Assembly (NCBI RefSeq): GCF_014042365.1
Contig: NZ_JACEZS010000034.1
Span: 1 to 44,913 of the forward strand
Source of the DNA: Rugamonas fusca
GTDB taxonomy: Bacteria > Pseudomonadota > Gammaproteobacteria > Burkholderiales > Burkholderiaceae_D
DNA: 44,913 nt
Direction: 5' to 3'
Shown here piece after piece: positions 16,701-27,100 of the stretch. How positions within the stretch are numbered: the first letter of the stretch is position 1; every line of letters starts with the position of its first letter. Below the pieces are notes generated by a model, which saw nothing but the letters and a program-made list of their open reading frames with translations, did not search any database and was not told the origin of the DNA. A program made the translations under genes and the position numbers.

Positions 16701-17456
16701 CTAGCGGATTTCGGGCAGGCCCGTCAGGTTGATGGCCGGCGTGGGCAGCGCGTGGACCTGGCGCCACAAGCCGGCCCAGCCGGGCGGCCACGGCAGCGCC
16801 GGCCCCGTGTAGGGCGGCAGCGTGGCCCGCACCGGCACCACCGGCACGGGCGGCATGTCGCGCAGCTCGCCGTGGGCGGGGCGCTGCATGTCGAGGCTGT
16901 ACATATACCCGGGCAGCAAGGCGTCGCACACGGCCGCGAACCAGGCCGTGTGGTCCTCGTCGCGCCCCAGCGCCTGGGCCAGTCCTTGCGGGTCGAAACG
17001 GGCCAGCGCATGGATCAGTTCGTCCGTGGTGGCGCCCGGCGAGTCGCCCCAGCCCATCACGGGGTTGACGTTGTAGTCGGCGCCCGAGCCATACCAGCCT
17101 TCGCGCCACGAGCGCTGCATCCAGTCGCGCTGGCCCGTGAACAGATGCCAGCGCCAGTGCAGCCCGGACGGCTTGGGCCACGAATACAGGTACAGCCGCT
17201 GGTAGCCGGCCTGGTGCAGCGCGCGCACCACCGCCATCAGGCGCGCGTGCGGCATGCGGTCAGGCGCGGCGCGGCGGAACAGGATGGCCTCGCCATCGGC
17301 GAACTGCACCTCGTCGGTCGACAGGTTCAAGTCCAGCGTCCGGCTTTCACTGCCGAAGCGGGCGCTGATCCAGCCCGTCAGCAGGTTGACGGCCGTGATG
17401 ACGCCGTAGCCGCGGTGGCGGTGGAAGATGACGGTGCCGGGTGCGAGGGTTTTCAT
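16701..17456 (-). CDS. Hypothetical protein
   Basis: 251 residues from ATG 17454-17456 (MKTLAPGTVIFHRHRGYGVI). A TTG at 17480 would add 8 residues but is less likely. Residues about 5-50 (TVIFHRHRGYGVITAVNLLTGWISARF) look like a small beta-barrel similar to CarD/Tudor-type N-terminal modules (H-x-G-x-G-V-I-x-x-V). This is a loose resemblance. The rest is rich in Trp, Tyr and Pro with no recognised motif. It is probably cytoplasmic. It converges on the dehydrogenase gene. Confidence 0.7.
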   Translation of the reverse strand: MKTLAPGTVIFHRHRGYGVITAVNLLTGWISARFGSESRTLDLNLSTDEVQFADGEAILFRRAAPDRMPHARLMAVVRALHQAGYQRLYLYSWPKPSGLHWRWHLFTGQRDWMQRSWREGWYGSGADYNVNPVMGWGDSPGATTDELIHALARFDPQGLAQALGRDEDHTAWFAAVCDALLPGYMYSLDMQRPAHGELRDMPPVPVVPVRATLPPYTGPALPWPPGWAGLWRQVHALPTPAINLTGLPEIR

Positions 17457-17597
17457 GACAGGGGAGCCAACCAGGGGCAAACAAAGAATCCAGTGTAGTC
17501 ACAGTATGCCCGGTTTTCCAGTCCGTCGTGATCCGGGAGCCGGGGCCGGTTTCGCGGTATCATGCGCGTCATTTCACTGTAGAGGATTTCTTCCACC

Positions 17598-18083
17598 ATG
17601 ACCTTGCGCATCCTCGCCACGGGCGGCACTTTCGACAAACATTACGACGAACTCAATGGCAAGCTCGGCTTTGGCGACAGCCACGTGCCGGCCCTGCTGG
17701 CGCGCTGCCGCCTGACGGTGGAGGTGGCGCTGGAGCAGTTGCCGCTGATGGATTCGCTCGACATGGTGGACGCCGACCGCGCCCGCATCCTCGCTTCCTG
17801 CCAGGCGGCCGGCGAGCGCGCCATCGTCATCATCCACGGCACCGACACCATGCCACAGACGGCCGCCGTGCTGGGCCCGGCCAACCTGGGCAAGACCATC
17901 GTGCTGACGGGCGCCATGATCCCCTACGAGATCGCCAATTCGGACGCCCTGTTCAACCTGGGCTTCGCCTGCGGCGTGGCGCAGACGCTGGCGCCGGGCG
18001 TGTACGTGGCCATGAACGGCCAGATCTTCGCCTGGGACAACGTGCAGAAAAACCGCGCGGCCGGCGTGTTCCAGCCGCTGTAA
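17598..18083 (+). CDS. Asparaginase-like N-terminal domain protein
   Basis: 161 residues, about half the usual 320-350 of a type I/II L-asparaginase. It keeps both catalytic threonine motifs, ILATGGTFDK (residues 5-14) and IIHGTDTMPQTAAVL (about 78-92), and the TGAMIPYEIANSDALFNL stretch. The smaller C-terminal domain is missing. The gene ends cleanly, and no frame continues the domain, so I read it as a naturally short member rather than a fresh truncation. Short asparaginase-domain proteins are known in proteobacteria, but whether they hydrolyse asparagine is unclear. It is convergent with the giant repeat gene. Confidence 0.85.
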   Translation: MTLRILATGGTFDKHYDELNGKLGFGDSHVPALLARCRLTVEVALEQLPLMDSLDMVDADRARILASCQAAGERAIVIIHGTDTMPQTAAVLGPANLGKTIVLTGAMIPYEIANSDALFNLGFACGVAQTLAPGVYVAMNGQIFAWDNVQKNRAAGVFQPL

Positions 18084-18208
18084 GCTGAGCGGACGGCGGC
18101 GCCCGCCCCCATCGCCGCGGCCGTGCCCGCCAGACGGCCAGGCGCGCCGCGCGGCGACAACAGCGCCCGCCGCCGGTTGTAACGGCCGCCGCTGCCTGCG
18201 ACCGCCGG

Positions 18209-21200
18209 CTAGCGCTCGGGCAAGGCCAGCGGCACGTGGCTGGCCGCGGGCGCCGTGCGCAGCTTGAAGTCCGGCGCCGGCGCGTACAAGGCCACGCCCG
18301 CCAACGGCAAGCCATGGGCATCGTACCGGGCCAGCTGGCTGGCCAGTTGCGCCACGCCGGCCGCCAGCGCAAGCTGGCCAGCGGCCGCGCCGCCTGGCGC
18401 CGCCGTGTCGCCATACGCGGCCAGCGCCTGCGTCAACCCACCCACGCGCGCGCGCAACGCGGCATCGCCCTGCGCGAACCACACGTCGGCCAGCGCGCGC
18501 TCACTGCCATCGGCGCGCTGGTAACTGGACACCAGGCCGATGATGTTGCCGTGCTCGCCGGCGCCATCCTGGCGCGCGGCCAGGTTCAGCTTGACGATGC
18601 CCAGCGCGGCGAGCGTATGCAGCTCGCCGGCCTGGCTCACGCCATCGGCATCCGCATCGACCCACACCCGCAACTGGCCGAACGCGGCATCCTCGGCGGT
18701 GATGGCGCCATCGCCATTCGTATCGAGCGCGGCCAGCGCCGCGTAGCCATTGGCCGCCCGGCCGCCATCGGCCAGCGCCGTGCTTGATCCGAACAGCTCG
18801 CCGCCATCGTTGATGACGCCGTCGCCATTGCGGTCCAGCGCCAGCAAGCCGTCGCCGCCGCCCACCCAGCCGGTGGCCTGCCGGCTGCCGTTGGCCAGCA
18901 AGTCGAAGCGCACGCCCGCATCGAGGCCCAGCGTGTGCACGCCATCGCCGTTCAAGTCCAGCACCAGCGGGGTGGTGAACGGCAGCGCCGCCTGCTGGGC
19001 CAAGGTCATCGCGCCTTGCTGGGTCGTCGTCAGCGCCATGAACTGGGTGCTGGAGAAGACATGCAGCTGGGCCGTCGTCAGCGCCCGCACCTGGGCCGTG
19101 GCCAGGGCCCGCATCTGGGCCGTGCCCAGCACCGTCACCTGGCGCGTGGTCAACGCCACCAGGTCGCGCGTTTCGATGGCCGCCACCTCGGCCGCGCTCA
19201 GGTCGGCCACCATGGCCGTGCCCAGCGCGGCCAGTTGCGCGCCACCCAGCGCGACGATCTGGTCGGTGGTGAACTGGTCCGTGTCGGCCCCGTGATTGGG
19301 CTGCAGCACGGCCAGCTGGCGCGTCCCCAGCGCCGCGATCTGGGCCGTGGCCAGGCCGCGCAACTGCTCCGATCCCAGGCCGGCCATGGCCGCCGTCCCC
19401 AGCATGGCCAGGGCCGTGGTCGACACGGCCGCCAGCACCTCGGGCCGCAATTGCCGGATGTGGTCGCTGCCCAGCGCGGCCGCCTGCTGCGGCGTGAGCA
19501 CGGCCACCTGGTCGGCCGTCAGGCCGGCCAGCCAGTCGCCGGCGCGGGCCGCGGCCGCGAAGCTGGCCGCGTTCAACGCCGCCACCGTGGCCGGCGCCAG
19601 CGCCGCCTCCTGGTCCGTGCGCAGCGCCATCAGTTGCGCGCTGCCCAGCCCGGCCGCCTGCTGCGTCCCCAGGGCCGCCAGCTGGCGCGGCGCCAGGGCC
19701 CTGAGCTGGGCCGACGTCAAGCCGGCCATGGCCGTGCTGCGCAAGGCCGCATAGTCGGCCGTCGCCAGCGCCGCGATGATGTCGCTCGACAGCGCGGCCA
19801 ACTGGCCGCTGCCCAGGGCCCAGGCCTGCTGGGTGGTCAGCGTCAACGCCTGCTCCACCGTCAGGCCGGCCAGCGCGCCGCCTGTCAGCGCGGCGACCTG
19901 GTCGGTGCGCAGGGCGCCGAACAGCACCGGCCCGCCCCACGGCGGATTGCCCAGCATGGCCAGCTGGGCTGAATTCAAGGCCGCCAGCGCGGCCGTACGC
20001 AAGCCGGCCAGGCCGTTCGTGCCCAGCCCCGCCAGCTGCTGCGGCGCCAGTTGCGCCACCTGCTGCGCGCTGAGCGCGCCGGCCTGCGCCGAACTGAGCA
20101 TGCTGTAGCGGCTGGTACTGAGCGCGGCCAGCTGGGCCGTGCCCAGCGCGGCGATCTGGCGCGTCGTCAAGGAGGCCCACTGCACCGTATCGAGTTGCGC
20201 CAGCAGCGCAGTGGACAGCGAGGCGATCACGCCCGTGGCCAGCGCCGCCACGTCCGCGCCCGGCAGGCCGGCGATCACGCCATCGCCCAGCGCCGCCACC
20301 TGGATGCTGCCCAGCGCGGCCACCTGGGCCGTGCCCAGCGCGGCCAGTTGCGCGCTGCCCAGCGCCGCCATCTGCTGCGTCGTCAAGCCCGTCATGGCCG
20401 CCGTGCGCAGCGCGGCCAGGCCGGCTGGCAGCATGGCCGCCACGTCCTGCGCCGACAAGGCCCGCAGTTGCGCGCTGCCGAACGCGGCCAGCTGGACGCT
20501 CGTCATGGCCTGGATCTGGGTGGTGGACAAGCCGGCCAGCGCGGCACTGCGCAAGGACGCGACCTGGGCCGTGGACAGTTGCGCGAAGCCATCGGCGCCG
20601 CCATTGCCATCCGTGCCCAGCACGGCCAACTGCTCGCTGCGCAAGCCGGCCAGCGCGGCCGTGGACAGCGCCGTGACGCCGGCGCCCAGCGCCCGCACGT
20701 CGGCCGTGTCGAGCGCGGCCACCTGCTGCGAACGCAGCGCGGCCAGCTGGGCCGTCGTCAGGCTGGCCAGCTGGCCGGTGCCCAGCGCGCCCAACTGGGC
20801 GCTGCCCAGGGCGGCGATCTGGCGCGTGGCCAGGCCGCTCAGCTGGACGGTGTTCAACTGGCGCAGCAAGGCCGTGCCCAGCGTGGCGATCACGCCCGTG
20901 CCGAGCGCGGCCAATTGCGCGGGGGCCCAGCCCGCCACGGCGTCCGGCGCCAGCGCCCCCACCTGCGTGCTGCTCAAGGCGGCCACCTGGGCGCTGCCCA
21001 GCGCGGCCAGTGCATCGCTGCCCAGGGCCGCCATCTGGGCCGTGGCCAGGCCGCGCATGGCGGCGCTGCGCAAGGCCGCGAAATCGTCCAGCGGCAAGGC
21101 GTGCAGGTCGGGCGCCGACAGCGCCGCCAGTTGCGCGCTGCTCAAGGCGGCCGCCTGCGCCGTCGTCAGCATGGCCGCCTGGGCCGTGCCCAGGCCCGCC

Positions 21201-23995
21201 AGCGCCGCCGTGCGCAACGAGGCCACCTGGGCCGTGCTGAGGGTGCCGAACAGGGCGCCGTCGGCCCCGCCCAGCATGGCCAGTTGCTCGGCCGTCAGGG
21301 CGGCCAGGGCGGCCGTGCGCAAGCCGGGCAAGCCGTCCGCGCTGATGGCGGCCACGTCGGCCGGGCTCAGGCCGGCCAGCTGGCGTGAACCGAAGGCGCC
21401 CAGTTGCTGCGAACTGAGCAAGCCAAACTGTTCGGTATGCATGGCCGCCAGCTGGGCACTGCCCAGCGCCGCCACTTGCCGCGTGCTCAGCACCGCCAGG
21501 TGCTCGCCATCGAGCGCAGCCAGCACGGCCGGGGCCAGCCCCGCCACGGCGCTGGTGCTCAACATGGCCAGCTGTGGCGGCGCCAGCGACGCCAGCAAGG
21601 CGGTGGGGAAGGCGCTGATCTGGTGGCTGCCCAGCGCGCCCAGTTGCACGCTGGTCAGCGCCGCCAGCTGGGTGGTCCCCAGCGCCGCCAGCTGGGCCGA
21701 GTTGAGGCCGGCGAAGGCGGCGCTGCGCAGCGCGCCCACGTCGGCCGGATCGAGCGCGGCCAGCGCCGCGGTGCTGAACGCGGCCAGCTGGGCGCTGCCC
21801 AGCGCGGCCGCCTGGCGGGTGGTGAGCGCGGCCGCCTGGCCCGTCGTCAGGCCCGCCAGCGCCGTGCTGCGCAAGGCCGCCACCTGGGCCGTGCCCAGCA
21901 ACGCGAACAGGCTGCCGTCGGCGCCGCCCAGCGCGGCCAGCTGGTCGGACGTCAACGCCGCCAGGGCCGCCGTGCGCAAGCCGGGCAGGCCGGCCGCGGC
22001 GATGGCGGCCACGTCGGCCGTGCTCAGGCCGGCCACCTGGCGCGAGGCCAGCGCGCCCAGCTGGGCCGAACCCAGCGCGGCGACCTGGACGGTGCCAAAC
22101 GCGGCCAGCTGGGCGCTGCCCAGGGCCGCCAGCTGGCGCGTGGCCAGCGCCGCCACGTGGGCGCCGTCCAGGCTGGCCAGCACGGCCGGCGCCAGCGCGC
22201 TGATGGCACTGGTGCTCAGCAAGGCCAGCTGGTCCGGCGTCAGGGCCGCCAGCATGACGCTGGGGAAGGCGCTGATCTGGCGGCTGCTGAGCGCGCCCAG
22301 TTGCGCGCTGGCCAGGGCCGCCAGCTGGCGCGTGCCCAGCGCCGCCAATTGGGGGGAACTCAGTGAGGCGAACACGGCGCTACGCAGGGCGGCCACGTCG
22401 CCCGGGTCCAGCGCGGCCAGCGCCTGGGTGCTCAAGGCCGCCAGCTGGGCGCTGCCCAGCGCCGCCGCCTGGGCCGACGTCAGGGCGACGGCCTGGGCCG
22501 TCGTCAGGCCGGCCAGGGCCGTGCTGCGCAAGGCGGCCACCTGGGCCGTGCCCAATGTGCCGAACAGGGCGCCATCGGCCCCGCCCAACGCGCCCAGCTG
22601 GGCCGACGTGAGGGCGGCCAGGGCCGTCGTGCGCAGGCCGGGCAGGCCGGCCGTGCCAATGGCGGCCACGTCGCCCGCGCTCATGGCGGCCAGCTGGCGC
22701 GAGGTGAGCGCGCCCAGCTGGACCGAACCCAGCTCGGCGAACTGCTCCGTGGTGAGCGCGGCCACCTGGTTGCTGCCCAACGCGGCGATCTGGCGCGTGG
22801 CCAGGGCCGCCAGGTGGGCACTGTCCAGGCTGGCCAGCACGGCCGGCGCCAGCGCGGCCGTGGCCCCCGTGTTGAGCGCCCCCAGCTGAGCAGGCGCCAG
22901 CGCCGCCAGCGTGGCGCTGGACCAGGCCCCCACCTGGCCACTGCCCAGCGCCCCCATCTGGCCGCTGGTCAGGGCCGCCAGCTGGGCGCTGCCCAACGCG
23001 TTCAGGTCGCTGCCTTCCAGCCCGGCCAGGGCCGTCGTCTTCAGCGCCGCCACGGTGGCCGGCGCCAGCGCCGCCAGGGCCTTGGTCGACAGCGCGCCCA
23101 GCTGGGCGCTGTTCAAGGCGCCGGCCTGGGCCGTCGTCAGCGATGCCGCCTGGGCCGTCGTCAGGCTGGCCAGGGCGGCGCTGCGCAAGGCGGCCACCTG
23201 GCCCGCGCCGAGGTTGCCGAAGGCGCTGGCGCCGCCCGTCCCGCCGAGCACGGCCAATTGATCACCGTTGAGGGCCGTCAGCGCGGCGCTGGACAGGGCG
23301 GACAGGCTGGCCGCGCCGATGGCGGCGATGGCGGCCGTGGACAAGGCGCCCAGCTGCTGCGAACGCAGCGCCTGGGCCTGGCTGGAATCGAGCGCCGCGA
23401 CCTGGGCCGAACCAAGCGCGCGGGCCTGGGCGCTGCCCAGCGCGGCGAGGGCGGCCGTGGACAAGGCATGCAGGCCGGCGGCGCCCAGCGCCTGCACATC
23501 GGCCGTCGACAAGGCGGGAATCTGGCGGCTGGCCAGCGCCGCCACCTGGACGGTGGACAGGGAGCGCACCTGGTCCGGGCGCAAGCCGGCCACGGCAGGC
23601 GTGGCCAGCGCGGCCAGGTCGGCCGTCTCCAGTCCCGCCAGCGCGGTTGTGGCGAGCGCGGCCACGGTGCTGCTGCCCAGTGCGGCGGCCTGGGCCGTCG
23701 TAATGGCGGCCAGCTGGCTGGCGCCCAGGGCGGCGATGAAGTCGCTGGCCAGCACCCCGGCCCCATTCAGCGCCAACGGTTTGAGCGCCGCCACCTGGAC
23801 CGTGGCCAGCGCCGCCACATTGGCCGGCGCCAGCGCCGACAACTGGCGGCTGTTCAGGACGGAAAGCTGGGCCGTGGTGAGCGCCTGCAGTTGTGCCGAC
23901 GTCATGCCGCCCGTCTCGGCCGTCGACCAGGCGGCCACGGCGGACGTGCTCAATGCGGCCACCTGGGCCGGTGTCAGACTGCTGATGGCGCTCAT
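18209..23995 (-). CDS. Giant octapeptide-repeat protein with calcium-binding C-terminal region
   Basis: 1,928 residues from ATG 23993-23995, preceded by GGA 6 bases upstream. The ATG at 23999-24001 overlaps that site and is less likely, and the chosen start aligns with the paralogue at 1-2040. There is no signal peptide. Residues 1 to about 1665 are some 200 octads, A-L-x-S/T-x-Q-V/L-A/G, grouped in super-repeats of about 219 residues marked by an LGG-ADG-LF segment. From about 1672, PLVLDLNGDGVHTLGLDAGV begins a conserved module with four DxNGDG/DxDADG calcium loops (LDLNGDG, LDRNGDG, LDTNGDG, VDADADG), found at the C-terminal side of many type-I-secreted exoproteins. Probable secreted calcium-dependent surface or matrix protein. 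No secretion genes and no GGxGxD repeats are in the window. Confidence 0.9.
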   Translation of the reverse strand: MSAISSLTPAQVAALSTSAVAAWSTAETGGMTSAQLQALTTAQLSVLNSRQLSALAPANVAALATVQVAALKPLALNGAGVLASDFIAALGASQLAAITTAQAAALGSSTVAALATTALAGLETADLAALATPAVAGLRPDQVRSLSTVQVAALASRQIPALSTADVQALGAAGLHALSTAALAALGSAQARALGSAQVAALDSSQAQALRSQQLGALSTAAIAAIGAASLSALSSAALTALNGDQLAVLGGTGGASAFGNLGAGQVAALRSAALASLTTAQAASLTTAQAGALNSAQLGALSTKALAALAPATVAALKTTALAGLEGSDLNALGSAQLAALTSGQMGALGSGQVGAWSSATLAALAPAQLGALNTGATAALAPAVLASLDSAHLAALATRQIAALGSNQVAALTTEQFAELGSVQLGALTSRQLAAMSAGDVAAIGTAGLPGLRTTALAALTSAQLGALGGADGALFGTLGTAQVAALRSTALAGLTTAQAVALTSAQAAALGSAQLAALSTQALAALDPGDVAALRSAVFASLSSPQLAALGTRQLAALASAQLGALSSRQISAFPSVMLAALTPDQLALLSTSAISALAPAVLASLDGAHVAALATRQLAALGSAQLAAFGTVQVAALGSAQLGALASRQVAGLSTADVAAIAAAGLPGLRTAALAALTSDQLAALGGADGSLFALLGTAQVAALRSTALAGLTTGQAAALTTRQAAALGSAQLAAFSTAALAALDPADVGALRSAAFAGLNSAQLAALGTTQLAALTSVQLGALGSHQISAFPTALLASLAPPQLAMLSTSAVAGLAPAVLAALDGEHLAVLSTRQVAALGSAQLAAMHTEQFGLLSSQQLGAFGSRQLAGLSPADVAAISADGLPGLRTAALAALTAEQLAMLGGADGALFGTLSTAQVASLRTAALAGLGTAQAAMLTTAQAAALSSAQLAALSAPDLHALPLDDFAALRSAAMRGLATAQMAALGSDALAALGSAQVAALSSTQVGALAPDAVAGWAPAQLAALGTGVIATLGTALLRQLNTVQLSGLATRQIAALGSAQLGALGTGQLASLTTAQLAALRSQQVAALDTADVRALGAGVTALSTAALAGLRSEQLAVLGTDGNGGADGFAQLSTAQVASLRSAALAGLSTTQIQAMTSVQLAAFGSAQLRALSAQDVAAMLPAGLAALRTAAMTGLTTQQMAALGSAQLAALGTAQVAALGSIQVAALGDGVIAGLPGADVAALATGVIASLSTALLAQLDTVQWASLTTRQIAALGTAQLAALSTSRYSMLSSAQAGALSAQQVAQLAPQQLAGLGTNGLAGLRTAALAALNSAQLAMLGNPPWGGPVLFGALRTDQVAALTGGALAGLTVEQALTLTTQQAWALGSGQLAALSSDIIAALATADYAALRSTAMAGLTSAQLRALAPRQLAALGTQQAAGLGSAQLMALRTDQEAALAPATVAALNAASFAAAARAGDWLAGLTADQVAVLTPQQAAALGSDHIRQLRPEVLAAVSTTALAMLGTAAMAGLGSEQLRGLATAQIAALGTRQLAVLQPNHGADTDQFTTDQIVALGGAQLAALGTAMVADLSAAEVAAIETRDLVALTTRQVTVLGTAQMRALATAQVRALTTAQLHVFSSTQFMALTTTQQGAMTLAQQAALPFTTPLVLDLNGDGVHTLGLDAGVRFDLLANGSRQATGWVGGGDGLLALDRNGDGVINDGGELFGSSTALADGGRAANGYAALAALDTNGDGAITAEDAAFGQLRVWVDADADGVSQAGELHTLAALGIVKLNLAARQDGAGEHGNIIGLVSSYQRADGSERALADVWFAQGDAALRARVGGLTQALAAYGDTAAPGGAAAGQLALAAGVAQLASQLARYDAHGLPLAGVALYAPAPDFKLRTAPAASHVPLALPER
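19927..23235 (-). repeat. 657-bp super-repeats inside the complete repeat gene
   Basis: The segment encoding LGG(A/T)DG-LF recurs near 23228, 22571, 21914, 21257, 20588 and 19927. The central intervals are exactly 657 bp (219 codons); the last ones are slightly longer (669 and about 661). The units are more diverged in DNA than those of the left gene. Confidence 0.85.
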
Positions 23996-24159
23996 AAGCA
24001 TTCCATTTTTAATAACGCTCTACGATACCAGAAAATCGTCAAATTGCCTCACGGCAACTAAAATATTTCTTTGACCAAAAGCAAAAAATGTCGGCTTGGC
24101 ACCACCGGTGGCGGCCGTCCGTCACGGTAACACGGGCGGCCGGCCGTGTCGCATCCGTG

Positions 24160-24208
24160 ACAAAAAACAACTTGGGGAGCAACACGGCGTGAACCCGTGT
24201 TGCTCCCC
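24160..24208 (-). terminator. Rho-independent terminator of rdgC
   Basis: GGGGAGCAACACGG (24174-24187) pairs perfectly with CCGTGTTGCTCCCC (24195-24208). On the minus strand it is followed by AAGTTGTTTTTTG. A second hairpin (GTCACGG ... CCGTGAC, 24121-24160) follows. Confidence 0.85.
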
Positions 24209-24234
24209 ATCATGTGCCGGCCTTGTTGCCGTGC

Positions 24235-25131
24235 TTATGCCTTGGCTTCGCCACCCAGCGCTTCGACCACGTCGGCCAGCAGCTTGCTCAGCTCGCCCGT
24301 CATCAGCATGAAGTCGCCGTCGAAGCGCTCCTCGTCGTTGCGGGTCGACGATTCCTTCTCGCTGATCACGTCCAGCGGCTTGACGCCCTTGATGGCCAGC
24401 GATTCGGTGAGCACGAACGAAATCTTGCTGTCCCACGTCATGGCCAGGCGCGTGCACTGCTTGCCGGCCGCGATGTGGCGCCGCACTTCATCCGCCTCCA
24501 GCGTGTGGCGCACGTAGCGCACGGCGGCCTTGCTCTCGCCCGTGGCGCGCAGTTCCGTGTCCATGTCGACCGTGAAGCCGGCCGGGGCGTCGTCGGCCTG
24601 CAGCCACTCCGTCATCACGCCCACCGGCGAGCGCTGCACGCGCAGGCTTTCCAGCGGCATGCGGTCGACGGCCTTCAGCAGCAGCTTGATCACGTCATCC
24701 GCCTTGGCCGGGCTGGCCGCGTCCACCACCAGCCAGCCGTTGACGGGGTCGATCCACGTCCACACATTGCTGCGGATGGTGAAGGCGCGCGGCAACAGTT
24801 CGTCGGCCACGCGCTCCTTGAGTTCCTTCATCGCTTTCTTGCCGGGCGCGAAACCTTGCGCCTCTTCCATCTCGGCCGCTCTGGCCTTGGCCACCTGGTT
24901 GATGACGGTCGACGGCAGCAGTTTCTTTTCCGTGCCCAGCAGGATCAGCATCTGCTGGTTGACCACGTGCACCAGGCCGCCGTTCGGACGGGGACGGTCC
25001 CAACCCTGGCGCAGCAGTTCGTTGCTGCTGGCAGGCACGAAGGAATGGGGCGCCAGTGCTGCTTCCAGTTGTTCCGGGGTGTACGCCCAAGGGGCGGGCA
25101 GACGGTAAATCTGAAGATTCTTGAACCACAT
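24235..25131 (-). CDS. rdgC: Recombination-associated protein RdgC
   Basis: 298 residues, full length. It matches RdgC throughout: MWFKNLQIYRLP at the start, LVHVVNQQMLILLGTEKKLLPSTVIN, VWTWIDPVNGWLVVDAAS, and a C-terminal helix EERFDGDFMLMTGELSKLL. RdgC forms a ring-shaped dimer on DNA and limits RecA loading; it acts in the cytoplasm and nucleoid. It is transcribed alone toward its own terminator, then the repeat-gene promoter region follows. Confidence 0.97.
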   Translation of the reverse strand: MWFKNLQIYRLPAPWAYTPEQLEAALAPHSFVPASSNELLRQGWDRPRPNGGLVHVVNQQMLILLGTEKKLLPSTVINQVAKARAAEMEEAQGFAPGKKAMKELKERVADELLPRAFTIRSNVWTWIDPVNGWLVVDAASPAKADDVIKLLLKAVDRMPLESLRVQRSPVGVMTEWLQADDAPAGFTVDMDTELRATGESKAAVRYVRHTLEADEVRRHIAAGKQCTRLAMTWDSKISFVLTESLAIKGVKPLDVISEKESSTRNDEERFDGDFMLMTGELSKLLADVVEALGGEAKA

Positions 25132-25240
25132 AGGTGTATTTGCCTTGTTTCAGTGTTGCCAGGGGAACGACATTTTACACGCTCGCGTTCCCCGCCGCGC
25201 CGGATTCAAGCGAGATGCGCTCCGGCGCGGCTGGCCCCAC

Positions 25241-26875
<1,635 letters not shown>

Positions 26876-27082
26876 CTACTTCTCCTGAAAACAAATAAGG
26901 GGTTGATCGTGGTGGGCCAGTACGGCGCGCCGCACGGACGCGGCATACCAGCGCCCGCCGTGCGGCCCCTTCACGCCGCGCCCGTTCAGGCGCGCGGCGA
27001 TCAGGTGAAACGGGGCGCCGGCCGCCCGCAGCGCCAGGATTTCGGCGCGGATGGCGGTGACGGGCGGCGCAAGCTGGGACAT
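26876..27082 (-). CDS. 68-residue protein with a recombinase-type DNA-binding module
   Basis: The stop codon TAG (26876-26878) is immediately followed by the ATG of the acyl-CoA synthetase gene, and the start is 18 bp after the MMPL stop, so it is embedded in the operon. The sequence AARLNGRGVKGPHGGRWYAA, preceded by an EILALRAAG helix, resembles the 'Recombinase' module of large serine recombinases (I..LN..G...P.G..W....V). There is no catalytic domain. It may be a small DNA-binding protein or a domesticated remnant. It has no good ribosome site, so translation may depend on coupling. Confidence 0.6.
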   Translation of the reverse strand: MSQLAPPVTAIRAEILALRAAGAPFHLIAARLNGRGVKGPHGGRWYAASVRRAVLAHHDQPLICFQEK

Positions 27083-27100
27083 GAAACGCAGCGTGGCCGC

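Noticed and set aside
20139..22889. 916-codon plus-strand frame opposite the giant repeat gene
   Set aside because: The repeat gene's biased codons leave several antisense frames open. Its product is monotonous (Ala/Ser/Trp) and has no start context; the minus-strand frame has a ribosome site, a paralogue and a known C-terminal module.
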